A DNA stretch of 64,000 nt from Ornithinimicrobium cryptoxanthini (GTDB lineage: Bacteria > Actinomycetota > Actinomycetes > Actinomycetales > Dermatophilaceae): positions 2,728,001 through 2,792,000 of the forward strand of contig NZ_CP099490.1 in the NCBI RefSeq assembly GCF_023923205.1, in the 5' to 3' direction. The notes below the pieces were generated by a model. It was given only the letters and a program-made list of their open reading frames with translations. It was not told where the DNA came from and did not search any database. Made by a program: the position numbers and the translations under genes. Below are positions 8,071 through 19,549 of this stretch, piece after piece. How positions within the stretch are numbered: position 1 is the first letter of the stretch; the number at the start of each line of letters is the position of its first letter.

Positions 8071-9033
8071 ATGACCACTGTGCCTGGAGCCAGCGCCGCC
8101 GGCGCTGGGAGGGTCAGCGAACCGGTCGGACATGTCGCCGGGCCAGGACAACACCTTCCTTTCTGGCCTGCAGTGGCCTTCGTGCTCGTGTGGTCCTCGG
8201 GCTATATCGCCGGCCCGGCCGCGGTCCGCGCTGCGGCTCCCTTCACGGTGCTGGGCTGGCGCTTCGCCCTGGCTGCCCTCATCGGCACCGCGCTGGCGCT
8301 CACCCTGCGTCGCCGCACCCGGATGACGCGCGCCTCGCTCGCCCGGGTCGCGGGCGTGGGTCTGGTGATGAACGCCGTGCAGTTCGGGCTGATGTATGTC
8401 GCGTTCGCCCTCGGCCTGAGCGCCACCGTCTCCTCGCTGTTTCACGCCCTGAGCCCGGTGCTCACCGCTCTGCTGGCCGCGGCCCTGCTGCACGAGCGAC
8501 TGAGCTGGGTGCAGGTGGGTGGGTTCGTGCTGGGAGTCGCCGGCGTGCTGCTCGTCCTGGGCCTGGACCTGGGCCCCGTCGGCGGTCTGGCTGCCGTGAC
8601 GCTGGGAGCCCTCAGCATGCTGACGCTGAGCCTGGGCACCCTTGGTCAGCGGTGGATCGGCGGTCACCCGGACCTGCTGTGGTCCGCCTGTGTGCAGTTC
8701 GCCGTCTCGGCTCCCCCGCTCCTGCTCATCGGACTGCTGGTCGAGGGTCCCTGGCCGGTCACCGACGTCCTGACCACCGCGATCTCCGTGCCCTATCTCG
8801 CCGTCGTCAACTCGATCGTCGGGCTGGTCCTGCTGGCCCACCTGGTCGTGCGCGGGGGCTCCGGGGCGGCAGCCAGCCTGTTCTTTCTCTCGCCGCCGGT
8901 CACTGCGGTGATGGCGTGGTTCGTGCTGGATGAGACCCTGCGCCCCCACCAGGTCGTCGGTCTGCTGGTTGCGGTCGTCGGAGTGGGCATCGCCACCCAT
9001 CCGCGCGCCCTCGGTCATAGGCTGAGAGGGTGA
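8071..9033 (+). CDS. EamA/DMT superfamily transporter, 320 aa
   Basis: About ten hydrophobic helices in two EamA repeats (about residues 30-165 and 175-310). The second repeat ends with the typical FFLSPPVTAVMAWFVLDE block. Members export metabolites or amino acids; substrate is not predictable here. ATG 8071 has TAGCGT (8059-8064) six bases upstream and no SD, so it is probably leaderless. The end overlaps the next gene by 4 bp. Confidence 0.88.
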   Translation: MTTVPGASAAGAGRVSEPVGHVAGPGQHLPFWPAVAFVLVWSSGYIAGPAAVRAAAPFTVLGWRFALAALIGTALALTLRRRTRMTRASLARVAGVGLVMNAVQFGLMYVAFALGLSATVSSLFHALSPVLTALLAAALLHERLSWVQVGGFVLGVAGVLLVLGLDLGPVGGLAAVTLGALSMLTLSLGTLGQRWIGGHPDLLWSACVQFAVSAPPLLLIGLLVEGPWPVTDVLTTAISVPYLAVVNSIVGLVLLAHLVVRGGSGAAASLFFLSPPVTAVMAWFVLDETLRPHQVVGLLVAVVGVGIATHPRALGHRLRG

Positions 9034-9665
9034 GCACCCTGCAGAAGAACACCATCGAGGTGACCGGCACCGGCCAGGCCTCCGGCAGCCCGGACCGTGT
9101 CGTGCTCGACCTGAGCATCCGCGTCGAGCGCCCCACCGTGGCCGCCGCGCTGGGGGCGCTGCAGCGGGCGATGTCGGCGGTGCTCGCGGTCGCCGGGGAG
9201 TCCGACCGGTCGGCCGCCGCGCCGCGCACGCAGGGGATGAGCGTCTATCCGCAGCACGACTCCCAGGGGCAGCAGGTGATCGGTTACAGCGCCGCGCAGC
9301 AGCTGCGGCTCACCTTTGTGGGGACCGACGTGGCCGGCGAGTCGATCACGGCACTGTCCGCCGCGGCCGGTGACGCGCTGGGCATCGACTCGGTCTCGCT
9401 GACCGTGTCCGACCCCGCTCCGCTCCTGGACCGGGCCCGGGAGGCCGCGTTCAACGACGCCCAGCACCGCGCGACCCAGTTCGCCCGGTTGGCCGCGCGC
9501 CCCCTGGGGACCGTGCTCGCGGTCCGCGACGCCCCTGCGCAGGCCGGGCCCGAGCCACGCATGTTGCGGATGGCCGCGGCCGACGCCACCTCCGGGGGTA
9601 TGCCGGTCGCACCCGGCGAGCACACCGTCACCGCCTCGGTCACGGTCCGGTGGGAGCTGGCCTGA
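9030..9665 (+). CDS. SIMPL domain (DUF541) protein, 211 aa
   Basis: IEVTGTGQASGSPDRVVLDLSI is the start of a SIMPL/DUF541 domain, found in BP26-type and SIMPL-like proteins. There is no signal peptide, so it is predicted cytoplasmic, unlike periplasmic BP26. GTG 9030 overlaps the previous stop (GTGA). It also has its own TAGGCT -10 word (9018-9023) six bases upstream. Function uncertain. Confidence 0.82.
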   Translation: MSTLQKNTIEVTGTGQASGSPDRVVLDLSIRVERPTVAAALGALQRAMSAVLAVAGESDRSAAAPRTQGMSVYPQHDSQGQQVIGYSAAQQLRLTFVGTDVAGESITALSAAAGDALGIDSVSLTVSDPAPLLDRAREAAFNDAQHRATQFARLAARPLGTVLAVRDAPAQAGPEPRMLRMAAADATSGGMPVAPGEHTVTASVTVRWELA

Positions 9666-9668
9666 GCG

Positions 9669-11351
9669 TCAGCGACAGAGGCGCATCGCGACGAGATCGG
9701 CAGCCACACTGCTGACGGCGTCATCACCGGCCACCACGTCCAGGAAGTCGTCCCGGCCCAGCATGAGCAGCGAGGTGTCGGTCAGGGCGGTGACCGTTGC
9801 CGTGCGAGGGACGTCGCGGATCAGCCCGATCTCACCAATGACATCGTCGGCCTGCAGCGTGGCCAGCACGAGGCCGTCGTCGCTGACCTCCACCTCCCCG
9901 GACTCGATGAGATAGAGGAGGTCGGAGACGCCGCCCTTGGTGAGGATGACGTCGCCGGCCTCGGCGGCGGTGGGCTCGAGCTTGTGCGCGAGCTGCTCTC
10001 GCACACCGGGCGACAGTGGTGCAAACAGTGGCGAGCGGGAGAGGAGCTCGAGCCCGCGCGGCTCGCCCAGCCGCTTGTCGAGGTGGGGCACCCGCACCGA
10101 GCAGACCAAGGTGACCACCACGCCGACCAGGCCGAGGACGATGACTGCCTGCTCCAGCCCGAGCCAGGAGACGAGCACTGGCGTGATGAACGCGCCGAGC
10201 GCCGCAGCACCGATGAACATCGACTCGATCGCGGCAAAGACTCTTGACAGCAACCGGTCTGGCACCAGCCGCGGCGGGATCGTGCCGAAGCCGACGTTGA
10301 TCAGCGGGTCGCAGAGGCCGATGACGACCAGGGCCAGGACGACGATGAGCAGTCCGGGGACGAGGCCGAGAACGATGAGCGGGATGCACCAGCCGAGCAC
10401 GCCGATGACCATGAGACGGCCCAGCCGCACCCTCCCGGCGACCATCAGGATGACGAACCCGCCCACGAAGGTCGCGATGCCGAGCACTGCGGACAGCATG
10501 CCGACGGCGTTCGGATCGCCCACCATCTCGGCGGCCACGAGCACCAGCAGGACCATCAGGACGCCGGCGAGGACTCCGTTCACAGCCAGCAGCCCGGTCA
10601 GGGCGGTCAGGTCGCGATCAGCCAGGATGGCGCGGAACCCACCCACGGACTCCTTCAGGAACGACTCCTCGTCATCGGTGTCCTCATGCTGATCCCCCGC
10701 CTCGGACTCCTCCGGGGTGGCCTTGCGGTCCGACGCCACCCGAGAGACCAGCAGCAGCGACCAGAGGAAGCCCACGGCCTGGAGCAGGACGACCGGCACG
10801 ATGCCGACGAGGCCCAGCAGGATGCCGGCGATGGCCGGCCCGACCCACTGGGCCGTGCTGTCGATGATCTCGGCCGTCGCGTTGGCCGATGTCAGCTGCC
10901 TGGGGTTCTCGACCAGCCGCGGCAGCAGCCCGGCCTGGGCGGGCCGGAAGGTCACCCCCACGATCGAGGACACGGTCGCCGGGATCAGGACCGCCCACAT
11001 CCCGAGATCGAGGACGATGGCCGCGGCGGTGAACACGACGAGCACCGCGCAGATCGCGTCGACGGCGAGCATGTAGGCCCGTCGGGACCACCGGTCCGCG
11101 ATCGCTCCCCCGATCGGTGCGCCGACGGCACCCAGCAGCGAGCGCACCCCGGCCCAGGTCCCGACCAGGGCAGCACCACCGACGTCATAGGCCCAGACCA
11201 TGATCGCCATGGCATAGGCCCAGCTGCCGATCTCCGAGCCGACAAAAGCGAGCTGCAAGCGCCGCACGTCACGGTTGCGCCAGACCGTGACGGCGTTTTC
11301 CTTCAGCAGCGCCAGGCCGCGCCGGCTGGAACTCTCGGTGGTCGTCGTCAC
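9669..11351 (-). CDS. MFS transporter fused to a C-terminal cyclic-nucleotide-binding domain
   Basis: 560 aa. Residues about 20-420 are a 12-helix MFS (MFS_3 style) with the motif GAPIGGAIADRWSRR in the first cytoplasmic loop. An acidic insert at 210-235 (ESEAGDQHEDTDDEES) forms part of the central loop. Residues about 435-555 form a cNMP-binding domain (LFAPLSPGVREQL, then GDVILTKGGVSDLLYLIESGEVEV and the phosphate-binding-cassette-like DVIGEIGLIRDVPRTATV). The PBC contains GEIGL...RTATV, so nucleotide binding is plausible. GTG 11351 has AGGAG at -7. The fusion suggests transport gated by a nucleotide or localised sensing. Confidence 0.87.
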   Translation of the reverse strand: MTTTTESSSRRGLALLKENAVTVWRNRDVRRLQLAFVGSEIGSWAYAMAIMVWAYDVGGAALVGTWAGVRSLLGAVGAPIGGAIADRWSRRAYMLAVDAICAVLVVFTAAAIVLDLGMWAVLIPATVSSIVGVTFRPAQAGLLPRLVENPRQLTSANATAEIIDSTAQWVGPAIAGILLGLVGIVPVVLLQAVGFLWSLLLVSRVASDRKATPEESEAGDQHEDTDDEESFLKESVGGFRAILADRDLTALTGLLAVNGVLAGVLMVLLVLVAAEMVGDPNAVGMLSAVLGIATFVGGFVILMVAGRVRLGRLMVIGVLGWCIPLIVLGLVPGLLIVVLALVVIGLCDPLINVGFGTIPPRLVPDRLLSRVFAAIESMFIGAAALGAFITPVLVSWLGLEQAVIVLGLVGVVVTLVCSVRVPHLDKRLGEPRGLELLSRSPLFAPLSPGVREQLAHKLEPTAAEAGDVILTKGGVSDLLYLIESGEVEVSDDGLVLATLQADDVIGEIGLIRDVPRTATVTALTDTSLLMLGRDDFLDVVAGDDAVSSVAADLVAMRLCR

Positions 11352-11593
11352 GGGCAGCTCCTTGCCTCGCGCCCCGGCCGACTGTCGGGGTTGGTGACAG
11401 TGTGGCCCTTCCTGGCGCGCAGCGGGAGGGGTAGCGTCAAGATGGCCTGAAGGACCGCCTGACGGTGGTGTCGCGACGGCCCCACCCGCACGCTGACATC
11501 TGCCTCGCCCATTGACCCACGGGCCTCTTTGTGCCTACGTTTTCCCCGTCAGGTCGGCCAACTGGTCGACTCTCTACCCAAGGGAGACAACGC

Positions 11594-11848
11594 ATGGGCC
11601 TCATGGACAAGATCACCGGCGCCGCCGGGCAGCACAAGGACAAGGCCGCTGACGCCGTCGACCAGCACGCCGACAAGATCGACGGTGGGCTGGACCGGAC
11701 CGGCGAGTTCGTCGATGACAAGACTGGGGGCAAACACTCCGAGCACATCGAGACGGGGAAGGACAAGGCCGCTGACGCGCTGGACGGCCTCGACGGCAAG
11801 GACGACGACTTCGGCAACGCCGCGGCGCCGCAGAACCCGCCGAGCTGA
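11594..11848 (+). CDS. MT0933/Rv0909-like antitoxin-family protein, 84 aa
   Basis: Two related lysine/aspartate-rich halves (DKAADAVDQHADKIDGGLD and DKAADALDGLDGKDD) make this a short, highly charged, Gly/Asp/Lys-rich protein of the MT0933-like antitoxin family. The partner toxin expected from Rv0910 is not adjacent, so a role as a stress-related solvation protein is equally possible. ATG 11594 has AGGGAG upstream. Confidence 0.72.
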   Translation: MGLMDKITGAAGQHKDKAADAVDQHADKIDGGLDRTGEFVDDKTGGKHSEHIETGKDKAADALDGLDGKDDDFGNAAAPQNPPS

Positions 11849-11870
11849 CCGACATACGCAACACGCATCG

Positions 11871-11901
11871 CTCAAGCCCTGGGATCATCCCGGGGCTTGA
11901 G
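11871..11901 (+). terminator. Hairpin after the MT0933-like gene
   Basis: CTCAAGCCC and GGGCTTGAG close a 15-bp inverted repeat that continues through GGGAT/ATCCC with one T-G pair. It lies between convergent genes and could stop both; there is no U-run. Confidence 0.65.
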
Positions 11902-11939
11902 TGCATCCTGAGGCCGGCACGAGCGAGCGTGCTCGCGCC

Positions 11940-12413
11940 TCAACGGCCAGACAGCTCCGGCAGCACGCCGTCCACCTCGTAGGCGGACATCATGTCGATC
12001 CGCCGCTGGTGCCGCTCGGCGCCACTGAACTCGGTCTCGAGGAAGGTGCGCACCATCTCCTTGGCCTCCTCGACGGAGTTCATCCGCGCCCCGATCGAGA
12101 TCACCCGGGCGTCGTTGTGCTGGCGCGCGAGCTCGGCCAGCTCGACGTTGTAGGCCAGCGCCGCCCGGATGCCGGTCACTTTGTTGGCCGCGATCTGCTC
12201 GCCGTTGCCGGACCCGCCGAGCACGATCCCGAGGGACCCGTCGTCGTTGGCCACGCCCTCGGCCGCACGCAGCACGAAGGTCGGATAGTCGTCCAGCTCG
12301 TCATAGCCATCCGGCCCGTGGTCGATGACCTCGTGGCCCTCCTCGCCGAGCCAGCGCACCAGCTCGCGCTGGAGGTCGTATGCCGCGTGGTCGCCGCCGA
12401 TGTGGATCCGCAC
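11940..12413 (-). CDS. rpiB: Ribose-5-phosphate isomerase B
   Basis: RpiB/LacA family, 157 aa from GTG 12413, which has GGAG seven bases upstream; a TTG at 12428 is less likely. It interconverts ribose-5-P and ribulose-5-P in the pentose phosphate pathway. GGDHAAY is the N-terminal signature, and GSGNGEQIAANKVTGIRAA the phosphate loop, with Gly in place of the catalytic Cys, as in the mycobacterial branch. The Glu in GNGEQ is the likely base. It lies 11 bp after the DsbA-like gene in one operon. Confidence 0.93.
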   Translation of the reverse strand: MRIHIGGDHAAYDLQRELVRWLGEEGHEVIDHGPDGYDELDDYPTFVLRAAEGVANDDGSLGIVLGGSGNGEQIAANKVTGIRAALAYNVELAELARQHNDARVISIGARMNSVEEAKEMVRTFLETEFSGAERHQRRIDMMSAYEVDGVLPELSGR

Positions 12414-12424
12414 CTGACCGCTCC

Positions 12425-13066
12425 TCAACTGAAGTCCGGGCTGGCGTCCCGGGTCCGCTTCATCTCATAAAAGCCCGGTGTGCCGGCGACCAGCACGCAG
12501 CCGTCCCAGAGGTTGCCTGCAGCCTCGCCCTTGGGCGCGGGGGTGACGACGGGTCCGAAGAACGAGACGCCGTTGACGGAGACGACCGGGGTCCCGACGT
12601 CGTCGCCGACCAGGTCGATCGCACGCTGGTGGCTGGCGCGCAGCCGGTCGTCGACCTCGGTGCTGCCCGCGACGTCCTTCAGCGAGGCATCGAGACCGAC
12701 CTCCTCGAGCACCTCGGCGATGATCGTGTCGAGCTGCTCGGTGCCGCGGTGCTCGAGGTGGATGCGCTGCCCGAACGCGTCATACAGCTTCTTGCGCAGC
12801 GCGCTCGCCTCGTCCTCAGGCAGGTCTTTGGTAGCCGCCACGATGACGCGGACCGGACCCCAGCTGCGGTCCAGCATCTCGCGGTAGCCCTCGTCGAGAT
12901 GCCGTCCCTCGTTGAGGACGGACAGGCTCATCACCGACCAGGTGATGTCGATGGGCCGGACCTGCTCGACCTCCATCAGCCACCGGGAGGTCATCCAGGC
13001 CCAGGGACAGACCGGGTCAAACCACATCTCGGCCGAAGTCCGTGTCTCGCTCACGTCGTTGCTCAT
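12425..13066 (-). CDS. DsbA-family protein, Rv2466c-like (mycothiol-dependent reductase type)
   Basis: 213 aa DsbA/FrnE-type thioredoxin fold. The sequence WFDPVCPWAWMTSRW has CPWA instead of CPWC, so only the first active-site cysteine remains. Rv2466c is a mycothiol-dependent oxidoreductase, and a monothiol motif fits use of mycothiol as the resolving thiol. ATG 13066 is preceded by AACGAT at six bases (leaderless). It shares an operon with rpiB and is divergent from pepN. Confidence 0.82.
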   Translation of the reverse strand: MSNDVSETRTSAEMWFDPVCPWAWMTSRWLMEVEQVRPIDITWSVMSLSVLNEGRHLDEGYREMLDRSWGPVRVIVAATKDLPEDEASALRKKLYDAFGQRIHLEHRGTEQLDTIIAEVLEEVGLDASLKDVAGSTEVDDRLRASHQRAIDLVGDDVGTPVVSVNGVSFFGPVVTPAPKGEAAGNLWDGCVLVAGTPGFYEMKRTRDASPDFS

Positions 13067-13135
13067 GGCACCATCGTTGCACCACATCGCGGCGTCGAGC
13101 GCGCCGACCCTACACATCAGCACAGGAGCACCCGC

Positions 13136-15721
<2,586 letters not shown>

Positions 15722-15724
15722 CCC

Positions 15725-15775
15725 AAAAAATAGGGAGGTTTTGTCGGCCCCACACGCATTTTTGGGGAGGTTTTG
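15725..15775. repeat. Paired GGGAGGTTTTG repeat with 32-bp period
   Basis: GGGAGGTTTTG occurs at 15733-15743 and 15765-15775, each preceded by an A- or T-rich run. On the minus strand this is CAAAACC twice, 32 bp apart, exactly the period of the pair at 45791-45840. It fills the gap between convergent pepN and malQ. Confidence 0.7.
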
Positions 15776-15794
15776 CGCTCGCCCGCCGCGCACC

Positions 15795-17936
15795 TCAGGA
15801 CTGTCGCGACACCGTCCGCGCCAGACGCCGCGCCGAGCGCCACGTGAAGAGCTCCTCCAGCAGCACGGGGCGGCCCTCGGGACCGGCGAGCGGCACCCGC
15901 CAGTTCGGATACTCCTCATCAGTGCCCGGCTGGTTGATGACCCGCGTGTCCTGCGCCAGGTCACTGACCGAGACCCCGATGAGCTTGGCATGGGTGAAGC
16001 TCAGGAACCGGTGCAGCGCCTCGACCTGCTCGGGGATGCTCGCCCCCGCACGCACCAGCCCGCGCCCGCGCAGCGCCTGGAGCACCTGCTCACGCGCCGC
16101 CTCGTCAGAGGCCTGCTCCTCCTCCAGCGACCGGTCGAGCAGGCCGAGGGCGTGGCGCAGGTCGATGTGCACGCCCCGCAGATAGCCCGCGGTCGGCGGC
16201 AGGTCGTGCGTGGTGACCGTCGCCAGGCACAGCTGGCGATAGCTCTCCGGCGGCAGCAGCCCACCATCGCCGTCATAGTCCTTCTCGAACCACAGGATCG
16301 AGGTCCCGAGGATGCCGCACTCGGTCAGGTAGTCGCGCACCCACGGCTCGACCGTCCCCAGGTCCTCGCCCACGACGACGGCGCCCGCCCGGTGCGCCTC
16401 GAGCATGAGGATGCCGACCATCGCCTCGTGGTCATAGCGCACATAGGTGCCCTCCCACGGCTCGGTCCCCTCCGGGATCCACCACAGCCGGAACAACCCG
16501 ATCACGTGGTCGACCCGCAGCCCACCAGCGTCCCGCAGGACGGCCCGGATCATGTCCCTGTATGGCGCGTAGCCGAGCTCGGCGAGCTTGTCCGGCCGCC
16601 AGGGGGGCTGGGACCAGTTCTGGCCCAGCTGGTTGTACTGGTCCGCCGGCGCCCCGACGGTCACGTCGCGCGCCAGCGCGTCACCGAGCGCCCAGGTGTC
16701 GGCGCCGTGCGGGTGCACGCCGACGGCCAGGTCATGCATCACCCCGAGCCGCATCCCGGTCTCGAGCACCTCACGCTGCACTGCGGCCAGCTGCTCGGCC
16801 AGGATCCACTGCAGCCAGCAGTGGAACTCGACCTCCTGGGCGTGCTTCTCGCGGAGCGCGTCCACGGCCGGGCCGGCGGCGTCCTGCAGCTCGGCCGGCC
16901 ACTGCCGCCAGTCCGGCCCGTGGATGCCAAAGAGAGTGGCCCACGTCGCATAGTCGACCAGCCCCTGGCCCTCCCGCTCGACGAACGCGTGGAAGGCCCG
17001 CTCGCGCCGCAGCGACCGGCCCTGACGGAAGACCATCCGCAGCGCCGACTCCTTGGCCGCCCAGACCGCGTCACGCTCCAGAAAGTCCAGATCCAGATAG
17101 CGCTGGGCGTCGTCGGCGTGCCACTCCACCAGCTGGCGCTCGGCGGCCGACATGTAGGCCACCTCGGGCAGGTCCTCGACCCGGATGTAGATCGGGTTGA
17201 CGAAGCGCCGCGTCGTCGGCAGATAGGGCGAGGGCTCCATCGGCGGTGTCGGCTCGGCAGCGTGCAGCGGGTTCACCAGCACGAAGTCGGCACCGTGACC
17301 CGCGGCCCAGGCCCCGAGGTCGGCCAGGTCCGCCAGGTCCCCGGTCCCCCACGACTGGCTCGAGCGCATGGCATAGAGCTGGGTCATCACGCCCCACGCC
17401 TGACTGCCGTCCCTGGTCAGGAAGTCCGGCAGCTCCAGCTTGGCCGGGGCGACGACGAGCGGCATGGAGTGGCTCTCGCCCCCGTTGCCCTGCCCGCCCA
17501 GCACGACCTCGACGCGGTGCCAGCCCAGCGGCAGCGACTCTGGCAGCAGCACGGTCGCCTCGCTGATCTTGACGCCGTCCACGTCCCTGTTGACCGCGCC
17601 CTTGTCGTGGGCCAGCTCCAGCTCGCCGTCGTCCTCGATGTGCACCCGCGCGGTGAACTCACGGCCCGCCGGCACGTGCACCGCCAGCTTGTGGCGCCGC
17701 CCGGCGCGGACCACGGTCACCGGCGGGAGCACCCGACGCCACGCGGCGTCATGGCGCGCGACCAGGCTCTCGGCGACCTGCTCCTCATCGGCGGCAGGCA
17801 CACCCAGGGCGCCCAGGACCGTGCGGATCGTCGTCTCCGCCACTGTGCGGTGGTTGCCCTGCCAGTCCCAGAACTCCGTGGCCACCCCGTGCCCGGTCGC
17901 GAGCTCGATCAGGGGTTGGGGAAGGGCGGATGTCAC
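15795..17936 (-). CDS. malQ: 4-alpha-glucanotransferase (GH77, amylomaltase)
   Basis: Disproportionates maltodextrins, releasing glucose. 713 aa from GTG 17936 (AGAGG upstream). Catalytic residues by GH77 landmarks: Asp near 475 (GLRVDHVIGLFRLWW), Glu near 521 (VVVGEDLGTV), and Asp near 577 (TTHDLPPTAG). An N-terminal extension of about 140 aa with a beta-sandwich-like look is usual for actinobacterial MalQ. It is divergent from mscS. No maltose operon neighbours; a GH13 glucosidase lies 9 kb away. Confidence 0.95.
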   Translation of the reverse strand: MTSALPQPLIELATGHGVATEFWDWQGNHRTVAETTIRTVLGALGVPAADEEQVAESLVARHDAAWRRVLPPVTVVRAGRRHKLAVHVPAGREFTARVHIEDDGELELAHDKGAVNRDVDGVKISEATVLLPESLPLGWHRVEVVLGGQGNGGESHSMPLVVAPAKLELPDFLTRDGSQAWGVMTQLYAMRSSQSWGTGDLADLADLGAWAAGHGADFVLVNPLHAAEPTPPMEPSPYLPTTRRFVNPIYIRVEDLPEVAYMSAAERQLVEWHADDAQRYLDLDFLERDAVWAAKESALRMVFRQGRSLRRERAFHAFVEREGQGLVDYATWATLFGIHGPDWRQWPAELQDAAGPAVDALREKHAQEVEFHCWLQWILAEQLAAVQREVLETGMRLGVMHDLAVGVHPHGADTWALGDALARDVTVGAPADQYNQLGQNWSQPPWRPDKLAELGYAPYRDMIRAVLRDAGGLRVDHVIGLFRLWWIPEGTEPWEGTYVRYDHEAMVGILMLEAHRAGAVVVGEDLGTVEPWVRDYLTECGILGTSILWFEKDYDGDGGLLPPESYRQLCLATVTTHDLPPTAGYLRGVHIDLRHALGLLDRSLEEEQASDEAAREQVLQALRGRGLVRAGASIPEQVEALHRFLSFTHAKLIGVSVSDLAQDTRVINQPGTDEEYPNWRVPLAGPEGRPVLLEELFTWRSARRLARTVSRQS

Positions 17937-18025
17937 GGGTGGGGCCTCTCGGTCGGGACGAAAAGGTTGCGGTGTTGCCCGGCCAGTCTGCCAGTCACCG
18001 TGCGGCACTGGGCCACAATGCGAGT

Positions 18026-18901
18026 ATGCCGTTTAGCACCTGGTCCGAATTCGGCGCCTGGCTCCTCGGGGCGCCCGTGCTGGTGCTGGTCACCATCGTC
18101 ATGGCGGTGATCGCCCGGTGGTTGGCGCACCGCGCCATCAAGGGCGTCGTCGACAACGCGGTCGAGCGCGCCGAGCAGAACAGGACCAGCAGTGCTGAGC
18201 GCCTGCTCGGCGTGGACGCCGAACGACGCCGTCAGCGCGCCCTCACCATGGGGTCGCTGCTGCGCAGTGTCGCGACCTTCGTGATCGCGACGATCGCCAT
18301 CCTCACCGTCATGTCCTTGATCGGGCTGCCCCTGGGCCCGCTGCTGGCCAGCGCCGGGGTCGGTGGGGTCGCCCTCGGTTTTGGTGCGCAGTCGCTGGTG
18401 AAGGACTTCCTGTCCGGCATCTTCATGATCGTCGAGGATCAGTATGGCGTGGGCGACCGGATCGACACCGGCGAGGCTGTCGGCACGGTCGAGGAGGTCA
18501 CCCTGCGCGTCACCCGCCTGCGTGATGCCAGCGGTGTCGTGTGGTTCGTGCGCAACGGCGAGATCGTGCGGATCGGCAACCAGAGCCAGGGCTGGGCGAT
18601 GGCCACGATCGACCTGCAGGTTGCGGCCACCGAGGACCCGGCACGGGTGATCCCGGTCGTCGAGCGCGTGGTCGCAGAGGTCTATGCCGACCCGGCCTGG
18701 GCGCCGAAGTTCGTCGAGGAGCCGTCGGTGGCCGGCATCGAGTCGGTCGCCTCGGGCGCCATGACGATCCGCGTCTTCGCCAAGTGTCTCCCCGGTGAGC
18801 AGTGGGGCGTGCCGCGGCGCATCCGTGAGCGGGCCAAGGCGGCGTTCGACGCCGAGAAGATCAGGATGCCACCGGTGCCCTACACGGCCACCGAGCACTA
18901 A
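18026..18901 (+). CDS. Mechanosensitive ion channel, MscS family
   Basis: 291 aa. A first transmembrane helix lies at about 10-30 and two more at about 85-110 and 118-140. The pore helix and beta-domain signature is GVGGVALGFGAQSLVKDFLSG followed by EDQYGVGDRID. A short cytoplasmic C-terminus follows. This is the small MscS type that releases solutes on osmotic downshock. ATG 18026 has CACAAT six bases before it, so it is probably leaderless. It is divergent from malQ. Confidence 0.9.
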   Translation: MPFSTWSEFGAWLLGAPVLVLVTIVMAVIARWLAHRAIKGVVDNAVERAEQNRTSSAERLLGVDAERRRQRALTMGSLLRSVATFVIATIAILTVMSLIGLPLGPLLASAGVGGVALGFGAQSLVKDFLSGIFMIVEDQYGVGDRIDTGEAVGTVEEVTLRVTRLRDASGVVWFVRNGEIVRIGNQSQGWAMATIDLQVAATEDPARVIPVVERVVAEVYADPAWAPKFVEEPSVAGIESVASGAMTIRVFAKCLPGEQWGVPRRIRERAKAAFDAEKIRMPPVPYTATEH

Positions 18902-18941
18902 CCATCCTAAAGAACTCTTGCGCAAGGGTTCTTTAGGATGG
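18902..18941. promoter_or_regulatory. 40-bp near-perfect palindrome, operator of the ArsR-MFS operon
   Basis: CCATCCTAAAGAAC and GTTCTTTAGGATGG are perfectly complementary, and the centre CTTGCGCAAG is itself palindromic; only one T/G pair breaks the 20-bp arms. It starts one base after the mscS stop and overlaps the proposed ATG of the ArsR gene. Such nested palindromes suit an autoregulating winged-helix dimer; as RNA it could also terminate mscS transcription. Confidence 0.7.
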
Positions 18942-19549
18942 ATTATGGTGCCGTGCCGTCCACCCCACCGATCAGTGACCCCGAGCGGATCCGCGCGCTC
19001 GCCCACCCCGTGCGCCTCGAGCTCCTGGACCTCCTGGGCGACGTCGAGGACGCCACGGCGACCGAGTGCGCCGAGCACACCGGCGAGTCCGTTGCCAGCT
19101 GCTCCTTCCACCTGCGCCAGCTCGCGCGCTACGGCTATATCGAGCGGGCGCAGTCGCGCGGGCGCGAGAAGCCCTGGCGCATCGTCAAGGGCGGCTACGA
19201 CCTGCGGCCCCGGCAGGACCTGCCTGGGTCGACCACCGCGGTCGCCGAGGTCGCCGCGCTGCACATGCTGCGCGAGACCGAGCGCGTGCACCGCTATCTC
19301 GGCCAGCTCGACCGTGAGTCCTCGGCCTGGGTCAAGGCGGCGACTGTCACCTCGTCGTCCTTCTGGGCGACCGCAGACGAGGCCGCGCAGCTCTCGGAGG
19401 AGCTGCGGGCCCTGACCGAGCGCTTCGCGGGTCGCTCGGAGGACCCGTCGCTGCGGCCGGACGGGACCCGCCAGGTCCGCCTCTTCGGCACCGTCAACCC
19501 CGACCCCGCCTCCCAGGCTCCGGCCCACGCCACAGGGGACCAGCAGTGA
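18938..19549 (+). CDS. ArsR-family winged-helix regulator, 203 aa
   Basis: ISDPERIRALAHPVRLELLDLLG and SCSFHLRQLARYGYIER form the HTH_20-type winged helix (about residues 12-85). The C-terminal half (about 100-170) resembles ligand or dimer domains of exporter-linked ArsR proteins. No conserved metal-binding cysteine pair is seen. ATG 18938 lies inside the palindrome, so the in-frame GTG 18953 may be the true start. It overlaps the MFS gene by 4 bp and probably represses itself and that transporter. Confidence 0.82.
   Translation: MDYGAVPSTPPISDPERIRALAHPVRLELLDLLGDVEDATATECAEHTGESVASCSFHLRQLARYGYIERAQSRGREKPWRIVKGGYDLRPRQDLPGSTTAVAEVAALHMLRETERVHRYLGQLDRESSAWVKAATVTSSSFWATADEAAQLSEELRALTERFAGRSEDPSLRPDGTRQVRLFGTVNPDPASQAPAHATGDQQ

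Noticed and set aside
11594..11848. Complete toxin-antitoxin pair with MT0933-like protein
   Set aside because: No Rv0910-like partner lies next to it, so only the antitoxin-family label is supported.
12380..13135. Long in-frame extension upstream of pepN
   Set aside because: Antisense to the DsbA-like gene and not homologous to the M1 family; GGAG and ATG 13136 give the normal length.
17933..19528. Long open frame antisense to mscS and the ArsR gene
   Set aside because: High-GC shadow frame; its composition is His/Arg/Gly-rich and its opposite strand encodes clear MscS and ArsR domains.
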